A stretch of DNA of 64,000 nucleotides, from assembly GCF_037038585.1 (NCBI RefSeq), contig NC_092522.1, forward strand, positions 51,709,661-51,773,660, read 5' to 3'. Every line of letters begins with the position of its first letter. Positions within the stretch are counted from its first letter, which is position 1. The position numbers and the translations under genes are program-made. Positions 37,540 through 49,059 of this stretch are shown piece after piece. The DNA is from Patagioenas fasciata. Taxonomy: Eukaryota > Chordata > Aves > Columbiformes > Columbidae. The notes beneath the pieces were generated by a model. That model did no database searches and was not told where the DNA came from. It saw only the letters and a list, made by a program, of their open reading frames with translations.

Positions 37540-37613
37540 GTTTGGTGGTTTTTTTTTTGTTTTTTTGGTTTTTTGGGTTTTTTTGTTTGGTTTTTTCTTT
37601 TTTTAATTTTTGT
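37540..37613 (+). repeat. T/G-rich low-complexity tract
   Basis: About 70 bp of T-runs interrupted by GG, GGG or C, for example GGTTTTTTGGGTTTTTTTG. There is no exact unit, so this is low-complexity rather than a microsatellite. It lies just 3' of the candidate donor at 37515, which is the only reason it may matter. Confidence 0.8.
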
Positions 37614-39677
37614 GTAAAAATGCCTACGAAAGGCACATTTTTAAATTCTCTATATGTCCCACCGTCATTGTGAATGATTGCTTTTTAGGCTGTAGTTGTT
37701 TTCCAAATTAGTGATGAAAAAGCAAGAGTCTGATAGAAAAAAAGATATATTCAAGTAACTTTTTTGTAAAGCAGCTATTACTAAGGAAAAATTAGAAAAA
37801 GGAAAAAGAAACCAACAGTCAGGAAATACAGCAAGTGGTATCTAAAGCACTTCACCTGTAAAAAAAGAAATGCCCAGTATTTTAGAATGTCTTTCCACTT
37901 ACATAGAAATCCATTAGATGAGCAATGCAATATACTGGTAAACAGTCTTTACTTTTAGAGCTACCTGGAAAATTTCATTCTGACAAAGGTTTTCAGAGGA
38001 AAAATATGTTTTCAGAAAATGCCCTTCAGAGGCTATGCAGATTGGAGAAAAGAAAAGCAAAGGAAATGGCTGAAAGTTTAGGACTTTTGCTACAAGAGAT
38101 TCGTCAGGTGAAACTATTTCTGACTGAAGTTGGTGCAAACCGCATGCAAGTTACATTTCAAATGCCAAATACTGTGCTTTAGAAATGTGAGAAAAACCTT
38201 TTTTCTTCTGTACAGTGAAGTTTGCGAAGTCTCTGTTTTCCCCTATCAGTCATACATACCCAAATACCCTTGGCTATTGAAATAATTGTCTGGAGAATAT
38301 ACCAACCACAATATGGAAAAAAAAAAAAAAGTATAATATGATTATATTTCTCATTCTCTCCCTGTCTTTTCTGTCTGACATAATATCTCCTCCTATTTCC
38401 CAATGAAAGCAATGAAAGTTTTTCTTGTGTTCTTCCCCTGTGGTCACTTGTGGGTGGGCATAAATTAAGTGATTATTGCTGCTATACTACTCTCTTGAGG
38501 GAGGGATTAAACCAGATTTAAAACCCAGGCAAGGTCAAGAAAAGGAAAATATAGCACCTGTACATTAACTGAAAGTGCGTGCTGACCTTCCAGATGACAT
38601 GTCAAACACCAGCTGCGCTGTATAGAAACAAACTCTTGTTCCCAAGTACCATTCAGCAAAGGCGGAGGGTGGGATTTTTTTGTTCAAATTACTTTTCACT
38701 TTAATGTGCAATGCAGTATTTACTCCTGTAGCCTCACAGCCAGCTTTTTTCAAATTCTTTAATTCAAGGTAACTCAATAAATGATTGTTGGAGAGGACAA
38801 TCATCACAATCAAGTAAGTGCTCTGTTTCAACATGTATACATGGGCATTGGTTTTCAAGAGGAAGAGTGTGAACAATAAAAGCAGATTAAGCCCACAAAT
38901 TGATCAAAATTCAGACAGTAGGATTCAGCTTTCTGAGTTAAAGTGCTCCCTTACACAGGGCCTAAGCAAGATCTCTGCATCTCAACTATCTCAAATTCCT
39001 ACAAAGATGATGTGAACATGGGAGTCTTCCATGACCTTTCTTGCCCCTGACAAATTAATAAACCTGGTTTTATTGCCTCTGCATCTCAGAAAGCCAGATC
39101 TTCTCCATCCTCACCAGACTCCACAGGCACTTAGACAGACATCCCCCTGCGCTGGAAACCAGTCCTCTCCCCACCTTCCTCAACATGGGAAGAAGTTAAA
39201 GAAACACTTCTAGGGGCTAAAACATGGTATTTCATAATTGCAAATACTGTTCCCAGTGTATTAGTGACTGCTGTGTGACAAGCTACTTAATATTCCCAGG
39301 CCTTATTCTGCAGTGCTTGCTGTCTTCTTTTGAGGTTGGTGAAAAATACCCAGTAGTACTTTATACTAATTTTGTACTGTTATAAATTGCACTTCAAAGT
39401 GCTGAATAAAGGATATCCAGGACCTACTATATGGACACAATGATATTTTGATCTCATTTGGGTTCAATTTCTTACATGCAAGATGTCATGGTATCTACAG
39501 TTCTTCCATGACACAATTTCCTCCCATGTTCAAACAAAAGAAAAAGAAAAAAAATAGTTATTCAATGCCTGACTGTATATTTCGTCAGGACATTACCTAG
39601 GGTGGATCTCACCCCTTTTCTAGTCTTTCTCTTCTCCTTCTAAAACTATGAGCCTATTGTACTCTATCAAATTAGTT
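37614..39677. other. Non-coding stretch
   Basis: No supportable gene. The plus frame 37925-38182 (85 codons) contains a Lys/Glu/Leu-rich middle that could form a helix, but has no splice sites or homology I recognise. An A-run (38317-38330) and A-rich DNA at 39536-39557 are present. Confidence 0.5.
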
Positions 39678-39737
39678 GGATTAATAGCACCAGCCGGATT
39701 AATAGCATGACTATTAGTTAGATAAATAGCACCAGCC
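39678..39737 (+). repeat. Imperfect short repeats of GGATTAATAGCACCAGCC
   Basis: GGATTAATAGCACCAGCC at 39678-39695 is followed directly by GGATTAATAGCATGAC (39696-39711). GATAAATAGCACCAGCC follows at 39721-39737. Each of the first two units carries GGATTA, the core bound by K50 homeodomains (OTX, PITX, CRX classes). A local duplication is seen directly; any binding role is inference. Confidence 0.55.
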
Positions 39738-42700
39738 TTCTTAATTTCTACCTTTCAAAGAGTTACTTTCAGATAGAGGAGAACATGGGAATTTGCTTTA
39801 AACACAACCTATGATTTAAAACTGAAAAGGAATGCAAAAGGATCACTTTGTCATCTGACAGCTCAAATTGATTATTTTCTTGCTCACAAAGGATGCATTG
39901 TTTGTGTGTATGCATGTATGTGTGTGTTTTAAAGCAGGTAATTAATTCTGCTTTTTAAGAAGCGAGAGAAGATACACTGTTTTCACTCATGGGACTATCA
40001 CCTGCCACTTTAGATCTGGTCTCAGGTGATCTCTGTAAGACCTTTGTGCCAAAACACTCTTCTCCTGACTGTAAACAGGTTTCATTTCTGTGTTTGGCAG
40101 ACCTGGAGACAGATCTAATCCTTGACATCATTAAATTGCCTGTAGAAAAAACTTTAATACCCTATGGGACATTTCTATATGTATATTTTATGACATGATT
40201 TCCATATATGTCAGCCCATAAAACTAACTCCATAAAAAGATACTTTGAAGGAGAAGTGTATTATTAGACACTAAATCAGGTGAACACAATTGTATATGGT
40301 GTGCAAAATAGATCTCTCTGTTAGAAAAGGGCTTGAGCTGCTTAGCTCAGATCCAGGCTGGAATCTGAAGAGTCCAAAGTTCAAGGCAGCTTGGCACTTG
40401 GTTTTAGTTAAAGCCCAAATCCCTCCAAATTTCCCAGGAGCTTGAGTCACTTGTTTCCCCCTTTGCCTTGATGTGGGTGGTTCAGGCTGCCATGGCCTGA
40501 CCCCTCCTCGGAGCATTTGGTTCTGCCTTGTTCTTCACATGTATGGTCACAGACAGCTGAGTAGTACTTCTTGCTCCATCTGAAATCTGCAAGTCATGTG
40601 TGCCTTTCTCATCATGGTCTTCACAGATGCTTTTCAGCTCTGGCAGATGGATTGCCCACAATAATTCTTACCACCCTAGCTTGCTGCAGTGAAGTCTCAT
40701 TACCATCTGCAAACTGGCAGCAGAGGGGTTCTGGGTCAGGCTGCTGTTGAAAACAGTGGGATTTATACTCTGGTCCAACTCATGGAGACCAATGGGACTT
40801 AAGAACTAAAGGGTTCAAATCCAAGTTTCTATGACTGTATAATTTAACTGATCATCATACTTTCCGTGATAGGAACTTTTCTTATTCTCTTCACTGCCCC
40901 AGAGGTATTCATATTTCAGTTACTTGGCATGGTAACAAAATCAGGCAGTGTTAGCTGAAATAAAATGATGCCAATCCATGGCTAAGCAGAAGGGAAAGAA
41001 AAGCAGCCTTGTGATTCTCTGGGTGACTGACAAAATGGGGTAAAAAACTCTCTTTAGCTCATGTGTTGCTCTGTAGAGGCTTGACTACTCTGCAAATACC
41101 TGAGGGCTGATTTTCAGAGAGAAGACTGAGTTTCCTTGATGAAGGAATAAGGTACCACATTCTCATTAGCCACCTTAGAAATGCCTTACTTAATTCATAG
41201 CTGTGGCATCCACCTCCTGTAGCTTATGCTTGGCAGCCACTGTAGGCAGCCACCTCATGCTATGTGCAAGGATAAACCTGGCAAAGTAGGAATCATCATA
41301 ATCCTAGTGCAGCTTGGTGAAGGTGATGCTACAGCTGAGCCCCACAGTAGTGCTTGTGCATCTGAAGGATGCTCCCCTGCAAAACAATGATTTCTTTCCT
41401 CCCCTTTCACCGACAATCTTAAATGTCCTGCTTAACTCCCAGCACTATCTCAACCATTCATTTGATCTCCTCCCCCATTATTATCCACTTAGAAGTCTTT
41501 CCTGCATATTTTCCCAATCATTTGCCAGTGATCTCCTTCACTCAGCAAGGCTTTTAAAGAGGTGGGAACCAGACTTTGCCCGCTGGCATCAACAAGGGCA
41601 GAGTCCACCAAGAAGCTGCTCCTGCTCTATCAGCAGTTTGCAGAGTATCAGCAATGCAATTAACCCAAGGCCAGAAATTATAATGTGCCAACTCCCTGCC
41701 TGTTCCACCCATATTTTGCTCCCAATAAGGGGCCATAGTGTTCATTGCTAAGTAGTTCACTGAACATTCATTTAATTTGCTAGCTGAGGCTTCACTATAT
41801 GCTGTTTTCTTGCTGTCATCTTGGATCTACAGAAGTTAATCATATGAACAAGCACCGGTGACTGGGATAAGCCCCATAATACAGCTGACATGTAGGCCTT
41901 CCTGATATGAAGCCTCCATTGCTATCTCATGTAATGACTTTTCAGTGGTCCATCTTTCTTAGTGCCATCTAGACAGTTTTTCTTAAGGGACTCTTCCCTC
42001 CTATGCCAACACCTCCAAAGAGGGAAACCAAGAAGATCCACAGATCATGTGTGGGTGTTGCACCCTGAGAGGAGAGCAATCCATTGCAGTGGTAAGGACT
42101 GTTCAACAGCAGAGTCTCTTTGACCCTGTCCAAGGAGCTTAATCTTCCTCCTGCTCACTCTTTCCCTCCCTCCCATCTCTCTTTCTCCCTTGAGGAGCAT
42201 TTCCAAGTGTTCGTAGTGCTTCACAGGGTTTGCTAGCTGGGGAAATGCAAGGTGATGTGCACACACTAAATGACTGCATCTTCTTCCCCAGTTCCAAATG
42301 CTGTAAAGGAGGCGTGGCATCAGCACATATTTTGGAGAAAAAACGAAGAATATTCTGGATTGCTATAACCTCTGAAAAACCCAAGTGGACCTGCGTCAGA
42401 GTCCTTCTAAATGCACAGCGATACTTCAGCTTCAAGTGCCTCACACAAGTCTCAGCCTAGCTAAAAGAAATTTGCAGAGATACCAAAAAGAAAAGTGAAG
42501 TATACCCAATAAGAACATTTGAAAAGTGCTCTGCAAATTTCCTCTTCAGCAATAACTATGAGATTCTGAAGTGACAGAGCCTAGATGGAAAACTCATCAT
42601 TCCTGTTCAGCCACTTTTTGTTTTTTATTTGGCAGCAATGAGGAGATGGAGTCACTGAGTAGACAAAAATAATTACCAAGCCACTAGAGAGGTTGCAAGC

Positions 42701-42925
42701 TAGATTGTGAAAAAATGCACCCACAACACTGATATGGGAAATCCATACTTAATTTCTGTAGACAGTGTCCTTGTACTGAATGTAACCAGCAAGTTCCAGC
42801 ATTTCCCCAGTGTCATACTGTTAATTCTCACCACTGGAAGGATTTTCCATGTGTCTAAACAGTCTTTTTTTCTGCTGTTGTAAGAGTAGCTTTGAGGAAG
42901 GGTGGAAGGATCCTGAGTACACAGC
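39738..42925. other. Non-coding stretch
   Basis: No supportable gene. The longest frame (41314-41751 plus, 145 codons) has no domain, no repeat match and a mirror frame on the minus strand. A tRNA-like B box (GGTTCAAATCC) lies at 40812-40822 without a complete cloverleaf. Overlapping frames at 42045-42460 occupy a pyrimidine-rich patch. Confidence 0.5.
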
Positions 42926-43010
42926 GGAAAGGAAAGGAAAGGAAAGGAAAGGAAAGGAAAGGAAAGGAAAGGAAAGGAAAGGAAAGGAAAGGAAAGGAAA
43001 GGAAAGGAAA
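42926..43010 (+). repeat. (GGAAA)17 microsatellite
   Basis: Seventeen uninterrupted GGAAA units, 85 bp, begin directly after ACAGC and end in GGGGAAAATA. On the minus strand the array translates as repeating Ser-Phe-Pro-Phe-Leu, creating a spurious 111-codon frame. Perfect homogeneity suggests recent expansion, so length polymorphism is likely. Confidence 0.98.
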
Positions 43011-43288
43011 GGGGAAAATATTTAATTAGTTTCACCTCTTAGAAAAACTAAGATTAGGTAAACTTCAGCACAAAGCACCATTTCAAAATAGAAAGCAGAA
43101 ACATGTTGAGAACAGGGAAGTAAGTACTGAGACTTAATTTTGAAAGTCTCTCTCTTCCCCCATTTTTCCTAAAATGATGAGCATCATTTAACCTGTTCTA
43201 ATATCTAGTTTCAGTCACACTGAATGTGGCCATTTTTCTATCCGATAAGTTAAATTTCTTTTTCTGGTTCTTGGCTTGCATTTGCAGG
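43011..43288. other. Non-coding flank of the microsatellite
   Basis: No gene or repeat was recognised between the GGAAA array and the T/G tract. Confidence 0.5.
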
Positions 43289-43342
43289 GTTTTTTGGTTG
43301 GTTGGTTGGTTTGGTTTTTTGCTTGTTTTTGTTTTGGTTTTT
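43289..43342 (+). repeat. T/G-rich low-complexity tract with GGTT repeats
   Basis: Contains TTGGTTGGTTGGTTGGTTTG (GGTT repeated about four to five times) embedded in T-runs. It is similar in composition to the tract at 37540 but not a copy of it. Confidence 0.8.
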
Positions 43343-44331
43343 CTATACTCATTTTGAATAAACTTTATAAAATAATTGATGTCTCAAATCCTTTCTGAAA
43401 ACACAGATATTTTTATCCTTGGTTTCAGAGTGAGAAAATAAAAGGAGAACACAAAGCCAGGGTTTAATACCAGCATCCCCTTCCTTTGTTCATTCTTCTA
43501 AGTAATATTTTCCTGTTTCTAGCATGTGGCTCTCCCCTCTAACAACGTGTTATTCTTATTATATTGAGCAGGGATAAAAAGGACTTTTCTGCTGTACATC
43601 TGGAGTCTGAAAATGACCAGAGCAGCTGCCTGAACCCTCTACACCCTGAAACTCCCTCATGTTTCAGGCTTGCTATGGACTGAACAAAGACAGCCATCCT
43701 TGCAAACAGACATACTTCCCAACTGCATCTGTTTGCCTAGAAGAAAAAAATATTAATTAGTCTGTGTAATCATACTCCTGTATTATGGCTCCTGTCAGCT
43801 TATATTATATGTGAATAACAAACCAATCTCAGTCCCACAAGTTTTAAAGAAGAACAAAGTCTGGTGAAATATATATATATTAGCTCAATTAAAACAAAAT
43901 AACAATCCACCTAGCAAAGAGAAAACCATACTTATACTAGGTAAAAGGACTGTATTCCACTTCATCTGGAGACTAAAAATATATCATTTGTAATACCAAA
44001 TAAAAGTAACACTATCCCCAGTGCAGAGAGGAAAAACACAGCTTTTAGAGTAAATCTCAAAGAATAAAGGAGTTACTAAAAAAATCATGTGACTGTGAGT
44101 CCTTGCTAAAATTATTCCACGTGTCACTCTACCATTTTTAATGTTTCTTCAGTTGCATCTTATACGATACACTATATATGAGGGCTCCTTATAACATCCC
44201 ATGGCAGATCTCGGCACAACAGTTCGAGACAAGGCCACCTCCAGCTGTCTGCTCACCACTCCTGCTGCAGGTACCACCCCAGCAGCAGATTTGTCCTCAT
44301 CACCAGGTTTCCCTGCCTTGCTGGGTGTGTG
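43343..44331. other. Non-coding stretch
   Basis: AT-rich with a short (AT)n run at 43870-43880. No gene, RNA or interspersed repeat was recognised. Confidence 0.5.
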
Positions 44332-44370
44332 ATGTATAACTGTGGTGTATAACCATGGTGTATAAACATG
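44332..44370 (+). repeat. Three 13-bp tandem repeats
   Basis: ATGTATAACTGTG, GTGTATAACCATG and GTGTATAAACATG lie head to tail with period 13 and few mismatches. This is a small minisatellite-like array with no apparent function. Confidence 0.75.
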
Positions 44371-46043
44371 ATATTACATGCACAATGATGAGTGCTCTGA
44401 AGTGTCAAAAGCTGGCTCAGCCACTGAGAGATTGGGAAATGGACCTGGTTGAAAACTTTTATCCCCAGGTTCTTCTTCGAGTGGATTTGCTCTCCAGGTG
44501 GCCAGGCAAACTGTTGTGCTGCACATCCACAGGGAATGGATGTTCAGAATGGAGCAGTTGAGATCTACGAGACAGGGAAACCATTTTTAATTACCTCTTC
44601 AAAGCCCACATATTAAGTGGAAACATACACACACACAAATTCACTGAACTTTAGGTGAAAATGTAGTAAACAAGGCTCAGATCAGAACAATAATGCATCT
44701 TCATGCTGTTTCCTTCTCTAGTGTCCTCATCACTCTGAGATAGTCTCTAAGTGTAGGTCAGATCTTTTTGGAAGTCCATTCTGTTCCTGTCCCCAGTGCA
44801 TGTGGTTTCTCTTTTTCTACCTTTTATATTTACCCTTAGTCATCTGTCCTTTTCCTTTTCTCTATCAAAAATGGCTACAGAAAAGTGTTTTCTATTATTG
44901 TCTCCTTTTGATGCCTCCACAAGCCTCAACAGCTAGTAGTATCTCTGGTGATGCTGATGTGAATTTAGAAATAAAAATACTGTGAAGTATACTGTGAAAA
45001 TATGCCAAAGCATCCCAAAAATGACAACTAACATTTTATTCCAGTCAAAATTTTTTCCCTTTTATTTTTCTGTCTAACCACTGAATCACTCCCTTCTTTA
45101 GCTTTGATCATTCCCTCTCACCAACAGCTCACCCTCTCCAGTTGTATCACACCTGATCTTCCTTCTACAGCTTCTAGCCTTCCTGCAGTGCCAGGATCTA
45201 TTTAGCATCCCCATAGACAAGTGATTTCCAGTTGTAAGATACAGTGTTAAATGGATATTTCTTGTTTTGTTCAATAATGCAGGGCTGTGTAATGCAGGGT
45301 TGTGTGTATGCAGCTTCACTCAGCAAGGTGGAGAAGGAAACAGGCAGGAATTTGTGATTTTGTTCCCACCGATGGCTCCTCAAGAAGGGAAAGATCATCA
45401 GTCTCACCAATAGGCATCCTCTTCCCTAGCCTGAAGTGCAGAGAGGAAAGACAGCCTCTTGCACACATTTTAACCTGCAATTCTCACATTCATAATTGCA
45501 GTGTCTAAAGCAAGTGGCATTATTCTTACCTACACAAGAACCCACTTACAAAGTTAATTTCCAATTAAATCTAAAGACGTGAAATTGTCAGCGTCTAAGT
45601 GAAAGTTGCAAGTAGTTGTTGTATGCCTTCCTGTATTGAAAAAAGAAAGAAAAAAATATTTTGAAAATTTTATCCAAAGGGATTTTCTAAGCTTGTCTTA
45701 CATGCAGTTTTACATGGACTCTCGCTCTCCTCCTGCCTCCCCCTGCAACACACATGCTCTCAAATAGTAAATGCTTTGTATTTACTCTCACAGAGTACAG
45801 TTTGTGGATGGAGAAACATAGGTTCGCAAGCTTTCCAAGATAATAGCATTGTCATGATATTAGATCATATTTCCTTGCTTCCTGCCACTGTCATTTCAAG
45901 AGTTTATCATTAAAATAAAGCTCTTAAAAAGCAGTCAGGATGCTACCACAATTGTTTTCAAAGGAAAGGAAAAGCTGAAGGTTTAATAGCTTAAACGTAA
46001 CTCCTTGATTAAGATTCAAGTACAACAAAAATAGATGTCTTAA
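44371..46043. other. Non-coding stretch
   Basis: No gene supported. Overlapping 60-73-codon frames around 44800-45508 show no domain. A locally repeated AATGCAGGG(C/T)TGTGT motif occurs at 45278-45306. The CR1 insertion follows at the right edge. Confidence 0.5.
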
Positions 46044-46640
46044 AGAATCATAGAATCATTTCAGTTGGAAGAGACCCTCAAGATCATTTAGTCCAACCAT
46101 AACCCAACTCTAGCACTAAACCATGTCCCTAAGAACCTCATCTAAATGCCTTTTAAACACTTCCAGGAGTGGTGACTCCACCACTTCCCTGGGCAGCCTG
46201 TTACAGTGTTTCACAACCCTCCCTGTGAATAATTTTTTGCTGATATCCAATCTAAACCCCCTCTGGTTCAGGTTGAGGCCATTTCCTCTTGTCCTAACAC
46301 TTTCTAATTGAGAGAAGAGATCAACACCCTCCATGCTACAATCTCCTTTCAGAGACTGTAGACAGCGGTAAGGTCTACCCTCAGCCTCCTTCAGGCTAAA
46401 CAGCCCCAGTTCTCTCAGCTGCTCCTCATCAGACTTGTGCTCCAGGCCCCTCACCAGCTTTGTCTGCACTCATCTGTACTTTCTCCAGCACCTCAATGTC
46501 CTTCTTAGCATGAGGGGACCAAAACTGAACACAGTACTCAAGGTGTGGCCTCACCAGTGCCGAGTACAGTGGCACAATCACTTCTCTAGTCCTTCTGGCC
46601 ACACTATTCCTGATACAAGAAGAGACCACCATCATTTCCA
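46044..46640 (-). mobile_element. CR1 LINE, 5'-truncated, frameshifted ORF2 C-terminus
   Basis: The element is read on the minus strand and its 3' terminus is at 46044. The octamer-type end AGAATCATAGAATCATTTCA and the AGTCCAACCATAACCC segment are classic avian CR1. Upstream of the UTR, two overlapping open segments (46635-46429 and 46469-46116) together cover the C-terminal part of ORF2. The first carries the CR1 hallmark [19 protein letters not shown]. The second carries RELGLFSL, then RTRGNGL, then LPREVVESP and a terminal [11 protein letters not shown]. They are offset by a frameshift near 46430-46470 and a further local distortion occurs near 46370. In intact CR1 this region follows the reverse transcriptase domain. 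The endonuclease and catalytic RT motifs are absent, so this copy is dead. About 600 bp survive, a common 5'-truncation length. Confidence 0.95.
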
Positions 46641-48557
46641 GACTCCTTTAACTGAAAGAAAGCATCTAGTTTTAAAAGTAGTTAAACAGTGCTGAGCATG
46701 ACTTGAAGGCCCAACACAGAAGAGGTCATTCTTCAGAGAAGCTTAAGACCGTACAACATTACATCTTCAGTTAGTGTAAAAAGGAGAAGTGATCAAAAGC
46801 CATGGCTATTCTTGGCAATCAACACCCTATGAAAGTGATGAAAACCTGAAATCCAGCATTTAATCAAAATAACTTTTGCTTCCTCCTCTGTTTTACCATT
46901 TCTCCACCCACCAGGCTTTCACCCCTTCAGCTCGAAGGTGCCACATATGGCAATGGTATTTTCAGTGGCTGTGTGGAGCAGTGGTTCAATACAGAAGGAA
47001 AAGGTGTTTAGGGAGAAACCTAGCAGGAGTGCATGCAAGACTTTGTTCTGCAATTCAGCCAGGGTTTCTCACAACAATCTTCTAATCAGTCTCGAGTAAC
47101 ATGCTTTGATGTCGTCTGACAAGGACATGATCTTTTATTTCTTGGAAAAGGGAAAAAAAAAAGCCACAGTCAGGCCTAAGCTCTTTAACTGGAATTTCTA
47201 ACTTCCCTGATTCTTTGCCAGGCTTCATTTTGCTATTAAACAATCAAATGTCAGTGGACAACAGAAAGTTTTTTTGTTTTCTGCTGAATTTAAGTCTTCT
47301 GAGAACTCCAAATAGCTCAGCAAAAATCAAAGTTCTACAGGATTTTCCACCCTCAAAATGCTCGTGGAGGCTTTCTTTCATGCTTCAATGCTACTATTGC
47401 AGTAATTAAGGTGACTGAAGATGTGCATATGTTGTGCTATAGAGAGCTGGCACCCACACTCCATTTATGTTACATTGATGTTTGGTTTACTATTAATAGA
47501 CCTTTGAAGAGAAATTAAATGACAAATCCTGTATATTGCTCTCGGAGTTGCATGTTTCTCCTACAATGTGCTGCAATATTTGTACAGCACACAGAAAAGA
47601 CAAGTGCAAGTCTGTATCTATATCCCCTCGTCTGCTCCAGCCAGCACAGTATGAGAGTTCATTACCTTGATTGAAAGCAGAAGTGGCTTTTCTCCCCAAC
47701 CCATTATAGAGATTCAAACTGGCAGAGAACCTACATGGTACCTGCTTAAACAGCCCCTAAATCACAGCCTTGTCAGTGGCTCTAAGCCATTCAGTTGGAG
47801 TGCAGCTTCTATAAAACCAGTTTGTTTTTCAAAAGTTGTGAAACTCATCCTTTGGCCTCCTGGATGCTTGGATGGGAGGTGCTTGGACGGCTTCAGCTGC
47901 AATGCTCTCCAGACACACCTGCCAAGGGGTCTCACCCCCTGCAGTGGGCTTGACTGGAGTGAACAGCCAAGCCTGCTGAGGCCTGACGTGAATTGGGCCT
48001 AAACAATCTACAAGACGATCCCTGAGCTGGTCCTTAGACTTTACTAGGCAGTTTCTATAAAACATGAAAAAAGTAATTTGAATTGAGGCAGCTAGAGAAA
48101 GTCCTCCACAGGCAGAGAGATTGCTGCTTTTTGGCTTTTCAGACCCCATTTCACATTATATGGCATTCAAAGAGTAGATGCAAACAAGGCTATAACATTT
48201 CCTGGCAAAAATATATCTCCCAAGCTGCCTGGAGTTCTTTGGTAGATCGCGCATCCTTTTCTCTGTCTGCCTGTCCAGCCCACCAGTCCATACTGGGACC
48301 AGCTGGTGGGGTGACTAGGCTGTGAGGGCAGCAGCACCTCACCCCTCTGTGCACTGCTGGCACACAGCGCCCACCGCTTGGCAGCTGGGGAAGCCTTGGA
48401 AGGGGAAAGGAGCAACTGAAGCACCAGGGAGCTGCTCCACCTCTCAAAAGTTGCAAATAGGCTCTGTGAGGCAGAGGAGGAAAAGCAGGGACTGCCAGTT
48501 ACCTTGCTGTGCAGAGACCTGCCAGACAGCTGATGGATGTTGCCTGGCTCTCTACAG
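46641..48557. other. Non-coding stretch
   Basis: No gene supported. The GC-richer part (47800-48550) has overlapping open frames on both strands (80-111 codons) with no domain character. No further repeat was recognised. Confidence 0.5.
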
Positions 48558-48620
48558 GGACTGGAAACCAGTTGGCAAAGGCAAGAGAGGAGACAGCTCT
48601 ATTTTTCCATGGATAGCCAA
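48558..48620 (+). other. Exon-like segment with good splice signals, unproven
   Basis: The acceptor GCCTGGCTCTCTACAG precedes a 63-bp segment ending in a GCCAA|GTGAGT donor. Two of three frames are open: one reads DWKPVGKGKRGDSSIFPWIA, the other is Gln/Arg-rich. The length is a multiple of three, so it would be phase-neutral. Neither peptide is recognised. If it followed the 37465-37514 candidate in phase, only the Gln/Arg-rich frame could be used, and its output phase would not fit the next exon-like segment at 63083. A chance pseudo-exon is likely. Confidence 0.17.
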
Positions 48621-49059
48621 GTGAGTATAACTGTCCCATGAGCCCTTTTATTTATCATGGGCCCACCACAAAAAGGTGTACCATTTTGCAAATGTGTATA
48701 TTTGCATAGCAGAACACAAGCCTCCTCTCTGGAAAATGACCACAGGACACAAACAGCACTATATGTCACAGGGGCTGCAACTGCAGCAGCAAACTGAAAT
48801 AGGCCAGATCATGGATCCCATTACTGGCACCTGAGCATCTGTCTTGTTTAACTATTTCTGTGCTTATTGGCATGGGTTTGGCTTGTGCCAGGTGTCCCAG
48901 GCAGTGTCAGGGCGTGTTTCAGGGCTGGGGATTTTTTACAATAGGCATTATTGATGAGGTTACTTCATTTTGGGAGGAAGGCAGTTTACTTATCTGATTG
49001 CAAGCCATCCCACTTGTTGTCAGGACTGGAGAATGACCCCTGGTCTGTTTTATTTGTTG
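48621..49059. other. Non-coding stretch, nothing recognised
   Basis: No open frame of note, no repeat consensus and no RNA gene seen. Confidence 0.5.

Noticed and set aside
41314-41751. 145-codon plus-strand frame
   Set aside because: No domain or splice context; mirror frame on the minus strand.
42700-43035. 111-codon minus frame with repeating Ser-Phe-Pro-Phe-Leu
   Set aside because: It is the translation of the GGAAA microsatellite, not a repeat protein.
45780-45850. Weak MIR-like wording (GGATGGAGAAACATAGG)
   Set aside because: Only one block resembles the core; the neighbouring diagnostic blocks are missing.
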